Source: Tenodera sinensis (Eukaryota > Arthropoda > Insecta > Mantodea > Mantidae). From it: 64,000 bases of DNA. Of the stretch, positions 12,893 through 23,119 are shown in pieces. Where the stretch lies: positions 54,987,076 through 55,051,075 of the forward strand of contig CM060970.1 in NCBI GenBank assembly GCA_030765045.1. Reading direction: 5' to 3'. A model generated the notes under the pieces. The model worked only from the letters and a program-made list of their open reading frames with translations. It was not told the origin of the DNA and did not search any database. Positions within the stretch are counted from its first letter, which is position 1, and every line of letters starts with the position of its first letter. A program made the position numbers and the translations under genes.

Positions 12893-13130
12893 TGACAGAC
12901 TCGTGAATGGGAGGTCCATGGTTTAAATTCTACCAGAACTTTCCTTGCTGACTCAGAGTTTTTCCAGGCTTTCTTTAGTCCTCATAATAGCAATTACTGG
13001 GGTGATAGGTACTCTAAATTTTGGCCGGGGACATTTCCTATCCAGATTTGCTTTCCTAAATATCATTTCATTTCATGTATCACCTGTGATGTTGCATGAC
13101 TTAAGAGTGAATGTTATGTATGGTTAAAAA
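12893..13130 (+). mobile_element. degenerate SINE-like retroposon
   Basis: The stretch has a tRNA-like B-box (GGTTTAAATTC near 12921), the same TTTTCCAGGCTTTC/CATTTCATTTCATGTAT vocabulary as the SINE-like blocks near 35148 and 42665, and a poly-A end at 13123. It is old and diverged. Confidence 0.5.
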
Positions 13131-13205
13131 AAAACAGAAAAAAGAACTAAAGAAATAATATGCTTAAAAAAAAAAACAGAGAAAAAAGAACTAAAGAAAT
13201 AATGA
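13123..13205 (+). repeat. A-rich tandem duplication
   Basis: A unit of about 42 bp ending in AAAAAAGAACTAAAGAAATAAT occurs twice in a row directly after the SINE-like poly-A tail. It is probably a replication-slippage product of that tail and the adjoining flank. Confidence 0.7.
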
Positions 13206-13339
13206 ACCAAAAGATGTAATAAGAGAATGAAGATGAAAAGTTTATTTACATACAAACAGTATATTACAGAAGTATAACAAATGCTGCTTGTAACTGTTGT
13301 ATGCTATTTATTCTTGGTTTATGAAGTAATATTGGAGAA

Positions 13340-13556
13340 GATGATAGTTTCTCGGGCTAACAGCCAGGTCAAATTTGAGTAACTGCCCAAGCTTTCAGCA
13401 AAAGTAGGTGGATTCTGTCTGCCACTGACTAGGAATAAATGTTGCAACATCAGTAGTCTAACTTCAGTTCCCATGAGGATGGCGGCAGAGTTAATCACTG
13501 AAAGCTTGGGTAGTTACCCAAATTTGACTTGGGTGTTAGCCTGAGAAACTATCATC
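13340..13556. mobile_element. small foldback element
   Basis: A 217-bp segment has terminal inverted repeats of about 60 bp. The left arm begins GATGATAGTTTCTCGGGCTA and the right arm ends TTAGCCTGAGAAACTATCATC, with only a few mismatches between them. No coding capacity is seen. It would form a long hairpin in RNA. The superfamily is unknown. Confidence 0.75.
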
Positions 13557-14927
13557 AATAACCAACACCGGGAAAGCTTCAAATCATTAATATTAGAGAA
13601 ATATATCTTGATGTGCCTTTAAATCAACATCTCTTACCTGAAATTTGGTAGTAGAGGCACCTGGGGAAAGGTGTAAATCTTTCACAAGTAAAAGTGGAAA
13701 GTAGAATCACATGAAAACACACACATAAGGCTTTTATTCTTTTTCTGTGCCTGTATTGGTAGATGCACTTTTTGTCTTTTTTATTACTATTGCTTTTGGC
13801 ATCGGGGAGTACATCCAATTACTTCTCCTAGTCATTCACACTGGTTTTTTACTATCTGGTTCAGAGAGTGAAGAATAAGGGTATTTTGATATGCTCTGTG
13901 CTTCAGTTGGTGATCTGTTTGCAGTTAGCATTGCTTATTGGCATCCCCTGTGTCTGTACATATGCAGCAGCCTCCATGCTTTAACTTGGTACTACCATAG
14001 TCAGCGTCTATGAATATAACAAGTTTAAATGCTATTAGAGCGATATAAGTTTGTGTTTAGCCTGAGCTTTGTGAAGTCGGTAACTACATTTCCATGGGGA
14101 ATTGAAGTTGATTTGAATCCAATCCCATTCTCAATACGGTCCACATTTCCATGCTGATTCAACTTGGAATGAGACTAATTTGAATACACAAGCCTCAAGC
14201 ATAAATAATTTGAGCTTTCAGGTTGGTTACTTGGTTTATGTTGGCAAGCTTGTAAACAAATGTTTTCTGCATATTTTAAGTAGCTATTGAGGTTTTAGAA
14301 GAATGTATTGTGAGATTATACTCGTAGAAACTACAAAAGTAGTTTTGTTGTGTTTTGTTTCACCAGTTTTGCTAAGGAAACAAAATTACGAGTATGCAGC
14401 GTGTTACAAGTACAGTAGAACTTAGTATCAAACTGATTTCACTCTGGTAGGTGTTTCCATGCAACAAAATTGTGATCTGATTCCACTTTTAAGAGGCTCG
14501 TATCAGCTTTATTTGAATCCGTGTTTCTGCGTAGTATTAAATTCAAAACAAGAACTTGAATTCCTCATGAAAATGTAGTATATGAATATGGTCAATAGAA
14601 TCTAAGGGAGAACAGGTTCTTTGAAAAAATGCAGTGACAGATCCAAACTTAACTTTATTGTTGCCATTCTCAAAACTTTTAAGTGATACTTTATCATTCT
14701 CATTAACATAGCTCAAAAGAATTATAAGAATAAGCATCTGCTTTAAGCTCATGAAAAATGTTGTGGATTATTTACATAATCTCCTCCAGTATCTGCTGGT
14801 GTATGTGAAAAATTGACAGCTTAGATGTGGTTACTTCTTAAGTTTTCACCTTTTAGAAGCAAGCTGAAATGTCAATAGCGTTGAAGTTTATTAAGGTAAC
14901 AGCATTCATGTCACAATATTGTTATAG

Positions 14928-15144
14928 CCTACTGTCAAGAAGGAAGTAACGCACTTCATGGATCCTGGGCACTGGTTTCTTTCCCTTTATAATGATGATG
15001 GGGATGCACAAGAAGTATCATTTATGGCTGTGATAGCAGAAGATATGACTCAGAACTGTCCAAATGGATGCAGTGGAAAGGGGGAGTGTTTACTGGGACA
15101 CTGCCACTGTAATCCTGGTTTTGGTGGTGAAGACTGCAGTGAAA
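14928..15144 (+). CDS. Ten-m: Ten-m exon: pre-EGF end and EGF repeat 1
   Basis: Acceptor caatattgttatag and donor gaaa|gtgagt bound this exon. It enters in phase 0, directly after the His codon of the previous exon. The first half reads HFMDPGHWFLSLYNDDGDAQ and VIAEDMTQNCPNGC, which are invariant teneurin blocks. The second half is EGF repeat 1 with six Cys (NCPNGCSGKGECLLGHCHC, then FGGEDC). The last base begins a Ser codon finished by the next exon. Confidence 0.95.
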
Positions 15145-16178
15145 GTGAGTATCCTGTTTAAGTCTCGGAAGTTCTTTATTCAAAATGTTCATGCTTGTGT
15201 AGCCAAAAATTAGCAAGAGTCACTCATGTATGCATTAGTGATTTATAACTTTAAGAACATAGGGAATTTAAAATTGCTTTCTTGATTAACAAACAGGACA
15301 TTTGCTAAAACACAATTCTCCATTTTCTCTGTTTTATTCTTCATAGATAAAAATATGGTGAGGTATCTCACTTCTGCAACTCTTTAATATCTCCTTGATT
15401 ACACAATGTGATCTTTTAGTTCCTCCACAGTACCATAAAACTGTTGATTGCAAGCTATTATTTAGTGTCATTGCACTTTGTGCCCAAAGCACTGTCCCTG
15501 TTTTAAAAAGGGTTCTGAATGATGTTACAGTAAGATTGCTTCTGTATGATTGTACAAGTGTGTTTTCACCTAAGTTGAAAATGTTTCTAATGCAGTGTAG
15601 GTTTTTAGTAGAAGTTATTGTTAGAAAAGGAGGTAAATACACAGAAAAAATTAAGACAAAAAAATTACAGAGCAATTTCCAAATTCCAAATTAGTATTTC
15701 AGGACACTACATTTAATAAATAGATTTCATGAGAGTGATTCTGTTGGAGTACTGCAAGATCTAATATAAACTGAAAGCAATAGATAAAATGAAATTGTCA
15801 TAAATAAGTTACAGTAATTCATTAACAAAGAAACTTCAACAAAAATGTCTAACAATAAGATTGCACACAAATTAGTGTGTTCAACAGAATGGAGGACATT
15901 TTCAATACCATCTATGTGTAGGTAAGTTAATTATTAATTTTATTTTTGTGTTTTCTTCCTACCACTTTCTCCAAACTCAGTCCAACCAGTTCACCACTGT
16001 AGTATCACAAATTTATGGAGTCAGGCTGATCACAACATTACCATATTCTATTACTGGGAGGAACTTAATCCATTGCCCAATGGCCACTGCACAAACTATT
16101 TTGCTACATACACTGCTCTCCCTCTAATTCCTAAGCTGATATTTTATATCCCTTTCTAAGGCACTTAAATGTAATTGT

Positions 16179-16350
16179 CAATGTGAAATGTAAAGGATTG
16201 GTCATTCAAAGCTCAATGTCAATGTTCCAATCCCAGTGACTGCAATAAAATGTGCCTATGGAAAAGGAAGGGGTGGGCCCATGTAAATTAACTGGTGTGG
16301 TAGCATGTGTGGATGATGTATGCAGTTACGTAATTTTACTTTTCTTCTAC
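16179..16350 (+). mobile_element. diverged tRNA-derived SINE (same family as 41925-42150)
   Basis: A B-box-like GTTCCAATCCC at about 16227 is followed by GTGGGCCCATGTAAATTAAC, then a stretch with GTGTGGATGATG. The same body occurs at 41925-42150 and, more diverged, at 62028-62180. The A-box end is poorly preserved. Confidence 0.55.
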
Positions 16351-16744
16351 AAAAGAACCTTACAATACTATTGTACTAAACTGATATATTTGTGATTTAA
16401 AATATAACCACAAATACTTCTGTTTTATTGTGAAAAATGAGAAAAATGCCTAAAATATTCAAAATATCTTCTAAAAATAGTAGTTTTGTGGTGGAAATCA
16501 CATACATAAATACACATCCATATCAAAAAGAGATTAGATGTCATGCTGAAATATAATGCTGTATGTGGAGCATTGAGAAGCTTGTTTCAATTCATATTAC
16601 TTTAAAAAGTTTTGCCCACCAGCAATCCAGAAATCTTGTTTTATGGTGAATTGGTTTATAATAATGGATGATACACATAAGCACACTAGCATTCACACAA
16701 ACTCTAGGCATAGCAAGAAATCTTCTCTAAAGAAAAAATTTCCC

Positions 16745-16815
16745 AAGGCCAATCAGGAATGAAACCCAAGATCCCTTGCACAGCAGGTAATTGCTGCATT
16801 ATCACCTGAGCCACA
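16745..16815 (-). mobile_element. tRNA-like SINE head, minus strand
   Basis: Read on the minus strand, the stretch has an A-box-like TGGCTCAGGTGATAATGCAG and a B-box-like GGGTTTCATTCC at tRNA spacing. It does not fold as a clean tRNA, so I call it a SINE head remnant and not a tRNA gene. Confidence 0.5.
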
Positions 16816-17364
16816 GGATCAGTTTACTCATGAATGCTACAGAAATTAAAGTGAATAAAACTAGAACAATGGCATTTGCTGCATGTTTCCATCGCAAAAA
16901 CCTAGCAAATCTTTTGCCTCTGAGCTTTTATATGTCAAAAGTAAGCAGTGTTTTGAGAGTTAAGTAAGAATCTTCCACAGTTTTTCATTCTTCTCTCTTG
17001 TAAACAAAATACGTGATGCTACCTTAACCTGTTTAATGTGTTAGATATGGACAGTTTGTTGAAGTAAGTACAAAAAATAATTTTTGTTGCTTTCTGCTTT
17101 ACACTCTGGTTGCAGTGTGTGTTCCCTGCTTCCACTGCGATTAATAGCATTGTTTATTTTGCCCAAGTGATGCTTTTGTTTGCATTATTATAATATACAC
17201 TCCTCAAGCTTAACATCTCTGACATCCATGGAAGAACCAATCATCCTGATGTATTTTTACATTTTTTCAGGTGCTTATAAATGTTAATGTGACTAACCTA
17301 AACTAATAAAATGCCCATTCATTAACTACAGGAGCATGACATTAGGGCTTTATTCCATTTTCAG

Positions 17365-17559
17365 GTGTGTGCCCTGTACTTTGTAGTCAGCATGGGGAAT
17401 ACATCAATGGAGAGTGTCAATGTAATCCAGGATGGAAAGGCAAGGAGTGTAGTTTGCGGCATGATGAGTGTGAGGTACCAGATTGCAATGGGCATGGACA
17501 TTGTGTAAATGGAAAGTGTGCCTGTGTTCGTGGCTACATGGGAAAGTTTTGTGAGGAAA
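17365..17559 (+). CDS. Ten-m: Ten-m exon: EGF repeats 2 and 3
   Basis: Acceptor tattccattttcag and donor gaaa|gtgagt bound the exon. EGF2 reads VCPVLCSQHGEYINGECQC and has Tyr where a typical EGF repeat has its third Cys, leaving one unpaired Cys. EGF3 (ECEVPDCNGHGHCVNGKCAC) has the full set. The unpaired Cys of EGF2 is a known teneurin feature used for covalent dimerisation in cis. The exon ends on the first base of an Ile codon completed at 26831. Confidence 0.95.
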
Positions 17560-17703
17560 GTGAGTATGTCGCACCCTTGGGGCTTACACTAACATTGCAT
17601 GAAACTCTTAATTAAAAAAGCTGCTTTTTGTTCATGTCTATCCTATTAACATGTGCACTCGTAACATTTTGTTAAATAAAAAAATATGAGTATTACATTA
17701 GTG

Positions 17704-18386
17704 CAGGGCCTCTCAAAGCTTAAAACTGCACCAGTACCAATCCAGTGTGCAGAATTTCTGTGCATCATGCATCATGGTGACTTGGTTAAGCTCTACTCAA
17801 CTGCCGTGCTCCAGAGCAAAAAGCGAGGAAGCAACAGCTTGCTTATCAGTGAAATAGAACTATGTAATAATGGAGTGACCTGTTCCAAAGAAAGCAAAGA
17901 ATGCTGGAAGTCCATTTAAATAGAGTGGGAACTTCATTTTTTTGAAAGATTAGAGCCAAATGCCTCGTGTATGGTACAATAACTGTGGGTAAGAAAATTG
18001 TGTTGAAAGACACTTTAACAGAGTACATGTAGAAACATGTGGTGAAATCATAGGGATGCTAGTAAGAGAGAATTAAACAGCTTACTGCAGAAGAGCATTC
18101 TTTATCCAAAAATGAGGTTTGTACTAGTGCTTTCTAGATCATTAAAATAAAAGACCAAATTTTGTCATAAAAAACAAATTAACCAATTTAACACTGTGTA
18201 CCACATGTAAACATTATACAGTGAGGGAGAAGCAGCACTGAAAGTGTGGAAGAGGGAGATGGCAAAGCGAGCTAAACAAGCATAAGGAGATAGCGAGCAA
18301 TGTTTGGACCGAGGTCAACCTTTCCTAGTCACATTTTGCACTTTGCACCATGCAATACACTGGTGCATGCACCCTGAGAGGCCCTG
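17704..18386. mobile_element. hAT-like non-autonomous DNA element
   Basis: The ends CAGGGCCTCTCAAAG and CTGAGAGGCCCTG are inverted copies, of the CAGGG...TCTCAA type common in hAT elements. The flanks CATTAGTG and CATTGGCC are a weak candidate for a decayed 8-bp target duplication. No transposase is visible in the 683 bp. The TIR match is clear; the superfamily call is an inference. Confidence 0.65.
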
Positions 18387-19387
18387 CATTGGCCTGTTTT
18401 TGGTGAATATTTGAACGATGTCCTATCTTCTGATCTCGGGCATTTTTATCTTTGGCTTGCGTATTATAATTCTTTAAAAGAATTATAACATTTGAATTGT
18501 TTTATATTAATCCATTCTTCTTTTATACTTTTAACCTTCAGAATTAAAATTCTCCACTTGTATAGTGGTCAAACTATTCAGCTATCCATGAAAGCATCTG
18601 GCTACATCTAACATTCATAGCCTATTATGTATCTGCAACAACATTTTAAATTGCACCACAGGCATAACTTGTTGCTAGCCTAATGTAGATTTGGCAGCAT
18701 TGCAAGCACAGGCTGTCATCAGACTGTAGTGTGTTAAGATAACTCAAAGGAAATTGTGTTGTTCAAGATATGAATACTTGAAAAAAATGTCACAATAGGA
18801 TTCAACATCTTCATTGGTATTGTTTTTTTCCACTTGAGGTTGCGTATCATTCCACATCAGTCTGAAATGAAGTTTTCTTGTTCAATTTCTATGTTGTCCA
18901 GCAAGTCTTCGAGGGAAACTCATATATGCAGTATTATAACCTCAAAAGATTGTGTGCTGTTAGCAGTGTTTTTATTACCAGGATTTAAGCCATGTGTTAG
19001 GATTACTTTATGCAAATATGAAACTTTGTGAAACTGTATTTATTTGAATAACCATGCTTAGATTACAGATAATAAGTTGAATTAGATTTGAAATATTCAA
19101 GGTCACAGGCATAAAATTGAAATCATAGATATTTCACTTTCTCTGGCAAATGTTATGGTTAGAATATAGGATTAAGTAATTCACATATAGTATACTTGTT
19201 ACACATTTTGTCTAGTCCAGGAAATTTATAAGCATTAACTGTGATAAATAATTATGGGTGTATGATAAAATTGTTCATTTTACTTTTATGATTGTTGTTT
19301 AGCTTGTTTTGAGAAAAATTTATTTAAATGCACTGTTCATGAAGTTTATATTTAAGAACATCTTATTGCGCGGATCTAGTAGGCCTA

Positions 19388-19619
19388 ATTTTTTTTTTGT
19401 AGTGTTTAATGTCTCCTTTCGTTACGTATGGCACCACAGGCGGTGACACTGATGATATCTGGAATGAAGATGGAGCACTGGTGGAATGAGATGGTGGTGG
19501 AAACCCACCTCTGCGTCTTTTTGTCCATCACTATCCCTCATGCAGTCACCTGGGATTGAACCTGGGCCACTTTGGTGAGAGGCTAATGGTCTAACCATTC
19601 GACCACGATGTAGCCATCA
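19388..19619 (-). mobile_element. tRNA-derived SINE, minus strand
   Basis: On the minus strand it starts GGCTACATCGTGGTCGAATG (A-box region), has B-box GGTTCAATCCC and ends in a poly-A tail, seen as T9 at 19389-19398. An 8-bp direct repeat TAGGCCTA flanks it at 19380-19387 and 19620-19627. The head looks like a tRNA but the body continues well past tRNA length. Confidence 0.8.
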
Positions 19620-20247
19620 TAGGCCTAGTGAAAGCCCAAGTCACAATCCCAGCATATACCACTACTGTGTATATTCATATCTTAGAATGTTACACTTTAG
19701 TATGGAAAACAGCCTTTACAAAGCGGTGCCTCTCAGCCTCTCAAATTAGTTTTCTCTTCACTTTTTCCTCAGTTAGAACTGGCATTTGTTAAGTAAATGC
19801 TTGTATATGGAAATTTGCTTCAAAACAAAGAGAGAGTGGATCATGAAGATGCTGGTTTGCATCAAATGTTATGGAACTTTTGGCACTATCCAAAAAAGTG
19901 AAGCTGTAATACCGTTGTGATGTCCTGGTTATTAGATCGCCATTTGAAGCTGAAGTCGTTGGTGACGTGATGTTGCCCTTCGATGTAGCTCGCCTCGGCT
20001 AGTTCTGCATAAGATCTCTTTATCTCGGGTTTGCGTAAGTGTAATGGACAACCCAAGAACAACTTTTCATATCCTTTATTTCCTATTTAAATATTTTCAG
20101 GAGTTATGCCGAAAATATTTGTATCTGTAGAGGCATCGCCCTCACATCCGCTCAGCGCGATCTCCCGTACTGGTCTCTCGTTGAGTACTGACTCGACGCT
20201 TCTCTCTTACCCACGCTAAGAAAACCGTTCGCTCCATTTGAATGTCA

Positions 20248-20255
20248 TGACGTCA
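20248..20255. promoter_or_regulatory. CRE-type palindrome in LTR
   Basis: A perfect TGACGTCA palindrome, the consensus for CREB/ATF bZIP factors. A second lies 218 bp away at 20466-20473, and both recur in the other LTR. Function is inferred from the motif only. Confidence 0.5.
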
Positions 20256-20465
20256 TCCAAGAAAGCCTCGTATCCAAAATGCTATTTCCTTTTCCCGCAA
20301 TTTAGAAATGTCCCTTTCTATTATAACATGTTCTTTTATGAATTTCAAATATATAATTACTTTTTTAGGATTAAACGATGTTTACTTTATATTTTATTAG
20401 ATATCTCACGCGACTTTTAAGGTTTGTAGAACTAACTTTCGAACGTGGATTTAAACTATGTGGTA

Positions 20466-20473
20466 TGACGTCA
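20466..20473. promoter_or_regulatory. second CRE-type palindrome in LTR
   Basis: A perfect TGACGTCA inside GTATGACGTCATGACTC. Its copy in the other LTR is at 25783-25790. Confidence 0.5.
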
Positions 20474-20683
20474 TGACTCGTTAATTTCAAACCAATAATG
20501 CGTTTATTCTACAAATTTAACGACTATCATTTACTCATATCTTGCTCACCTTACAACACTTGCTACTCTATTATCTATGTATATTATTACTTAACACTTA
20601 TCGCAAATCTCACATCCGGCAATTAAATTAAAACGTGTCTTTTTCAAAAGCCCATTCGATCGGAAATCTAAATTTCGGTATCA

Positions 20684-20699
20684 AATGCCCCCATTTATG
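20684..20699 (-). other. candidate polypurine tract
   Basis: Directly inside the 3' LTR, the minus strand reads ATAAATGGGGGCATT before the LTR begins. A G-rich run just upstream of the 3' LTR is where plus-strand DNA synthesis is primed in LTR elements. The tract is short and interrupted by a C, so the call rests on position. Confidence 0.55.
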
Positions 20700-21459
20700 T
20701 TATTTTATTATTTCATAATAAAATAATGTAAATGTCTTGCCCGAAAGAAAAATTAAAAATTACTCCTGTATTTTGAATAATCGGCAACACTCCCATTATA
20801 TACAATTTTCAATTACACTGTTTTGAAATTGGTGATTAACATATTTTCTCATTAATCTTTTTAACATGACAAACAATTATACATTTGACTTAACATTAAT
20901 CCTTAAATACTAATTACAATATGTTATGGTTTCTTCTGTGAAGCTTTTATATAAAGGTTAAATTTCAAGAGTCTTTCTTTATACTTCCTTCTTTCAGTTC
21001 ATGTTTGCTCACTTCGCTCTCCCTATCACTTGCACTGTGATTTTTTTTTACTTTTGTTATTGTAACACACATATCTGTACTATATCCTTTAAGCACTAAA
21101 AGGTACATATATTTATATAAATCCATTACACTCTTCAGACAAGTTCTTTCTTTGTCTTGCTGTGATAACTATCTATACATCTAAATATTTTACCAAATGT
21201 TTACAAGGTAAATATTCTGTTTTCTCTCTATGCGGAGATGAACAATTTAACAATCTTTCTGAAGCTGTTATTGTGAGCTCTATACAATATATTTTTAAGC
21301 TCTTTGTAGTAGATAGCAATTCACATTCTGCATTTTTCATGAATATGTAAGTACCTGACCAATATATGATTTTCAAGTAAGCTAACATTTACATTTTATC
21401 TCAAAGCTGATTGGGCGTCAATATACAAATGACACTTCCAATTTTTCTTTTACATTAAA
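20700..21459 (-). other. non-coding 3' region of the LTR element
   Basis: About 760 bp between the end of the integrase remnant and the polypurine tract. I see no open frame of recognisable content and no envelope-like gene; the sequence is AT-rich. Confidence 0.6.
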
Positions 21460-23119
21460 TCAAGGTTCCAAGGCACCACACGGTTTCTTGTATGGTCGAA
21501 GGAGTTGTTTATGCCATCTTCCCAGACATTTTTCATTTTTAACATCTCTTAATTCATAGGTATGATAACCAAATTTTGATATAATTTCTGCAGGACCTTT
21601 ATATAACAATTCCATCCTTTTGTTCCTACCTCGCAATGCACTTGATAACTTATGGTCTTTAACTAGTACCCAATCGCCTATCTTAGGTTCCCATTTATGT
21701 TTTCTACTCTTTTTCTTTAATTTTCGCTTCTCTGCCTTTTTCTTGATTCGTTCAAAAGCAATTTTCGCTCTTTCTTCTTCACTTAACTGAATGTCATTAA
21801 TTTTCAGTGTTTTTGGTACCCCGATCAATATTGGTTCTGGTTCAATTCCTAACATTAATTTTATTGGTGCAAACCCAGTAGTTACATTAATGGTGTGATT
21901 GATAATCTTTTCTATCAATGGACAATATTTCACCCAATCCTTGTGATTATGATGTGTAAGTACACGTAAATAAATTCCTATATCTCGGAGGACACGTTCT
22001 GTTGGATTCCCTGATGGAAAGTATGAGGAACAATGATATAGTTTTCTCGCGTCTAATGTCACCCTAATCTTTCCATTGGCCTTATTTACAATACATAGGG
22101 GATTCACAAATTCTGAATTCGAAATCTCAATAACCTCATCTTCTAACATTGACTTTATAACTGCATCTACCTCTTCTCTTATTGTACTAGGGATAGCTCT
22201 CGCTTTATGGGTAAAAGGTTTGATGGGTATCATCTCAAATGAATGAGTATAAATATTACATTTACCAGGTTTCTCAGAGAATACTTCTTTATTTCGGATT
22301 AATATTTCAAACAATTTATCCCTCTGTTGTTCATTTAGTTGATCAGCCTGAGTTACTTTTTTTTCTCAACAATTCTTCTAAGTCTTCACTACTCTCCTTA
22401 TCATAGTACCTAGTTGCATCAGAAACCCTCAAATTGTCTATGAAATCATTTTTATCCCATTCTACATTTTCTTTATTATCGACTCTGTACTCTTTGACAT
22501 TTACTTCAGTTAATTCCATAGCTCCTACTTTAACATATTCTACAAAGAATGTATCCCCTTGGATTTCTTCTTCCTCTTTTTCTCTTACAATAGTTTCTGA
22601 ACTACTATCTTCCACAAAAGGCACTATAATGGTCTCATCTACAACTTTCATTTCTAGAATCATGTTTTTAAAATTCACCACAGCTTCCCAGGCATAAAGA
22701 CAATCACAACCTATTATAATATCTGTCACAAGTCTTCCTACAATCAGAAATAAAATTCCAAGTATTCTCCCATTTATTTCAATATTTATCATTGCTTGAA
22801 ATTTTACTCTCTCTTTTCGTTTTCCCACAGCTAGCGAGCAATATATCCCATTAACTGGTAAAGACATTACTTTAAAGCCACTACTTTGTAAATTATCATA
22901 AAAATTTTGTGAGCATACTGTGCTATTTGATCCCGTATCTATAATTGCATTGTATTGTTTTCCATTTACTCCAATTTTGATTTTAGGTGGATCTCCTACT
23001 TTTTCGTTTTCGTCGATTCTAGTTTTCCATTCTCTTTTCTTTTGTATCATCATTTGCCTTCCAGGACTATTTATTTCCGAGTACCTATCACAATCATTAC
23101 TAGGATACCCAGTTCTCAC
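21460..23119 (-). pseudogene. pol remnant: protease, start of RT fused to end of integrase
   Basis: From 23119 the minus strand encodes an aspartic protease with the catalytic motif IIDTGSNSTV near 22950-22920 and IIGCDC near 22710-22690. The frame breaks at a run of eight A on the minus strand (about 22357-22364). In the next frame the RT N-terminus appears (NPLCIVNKANGKIRVTLDAR, about 22105-22046), but near 22040 the sequence switches abruptly to late integrase (SSYFPSGNPTERVLRDIG) and continues to GRWHKQLLRPYKKP. The RT active site, RNase H and the integrase catalytic core are absent. It overlaps the end of gag in another frame, as expected for frameshift expression. This copy cannot supply its own RT or integrase. 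Confidence 0.9.

Larger units (their letters stand above)
11170..14927 (+). other. Ten-m intron 2
   Basis: This intron holds a long-TIR MITE (11368-11919), a SINE-like block (12893-13130) followed by a short A-rich tandem duplication (13123-13205), and a foldback element (13340-13556). Around 14090-14480 the words TTTCCATG and TGATT(T/C)GAATCC recur three times, which suggests another unidentified repeat. No exon is seen. Confidence 0.75.
15145..17364 (+). other. Ten-m intron 3
   Basis: This AT-rich intron contains a diverged SINE near 16179-16350 and a tRNA-like remnant on the minus strand near 16745-16815. A 99-codon open frame at 15395-15694 has no recognisable features and is probably chance. 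Confidence 0.7.
19899..20683 (-). repeat. 3' LTR of the retrotransposon
   Basis: This is the downstream LTR in element orientation. It contains two TGACGTCA palindromes (20248-20255 and 20466-20473) and an AT-rich TATTTAAATA block near 20083. It begins, on the minus strand, TGATACC and ends CAGCTTCA. Confidence 0.95.

Noticed and set aside
15395..15694. 99-codon plus-strand frame in intron 3
   Set aside because: No splice-site context, no domain and average intron composition; likely chance.
20238..20420. 60-codon frame in each LTR (also 25555-25737)
   Set aside because: It is duplicated only because the LTRs are duplicated, and has no protein-like features.
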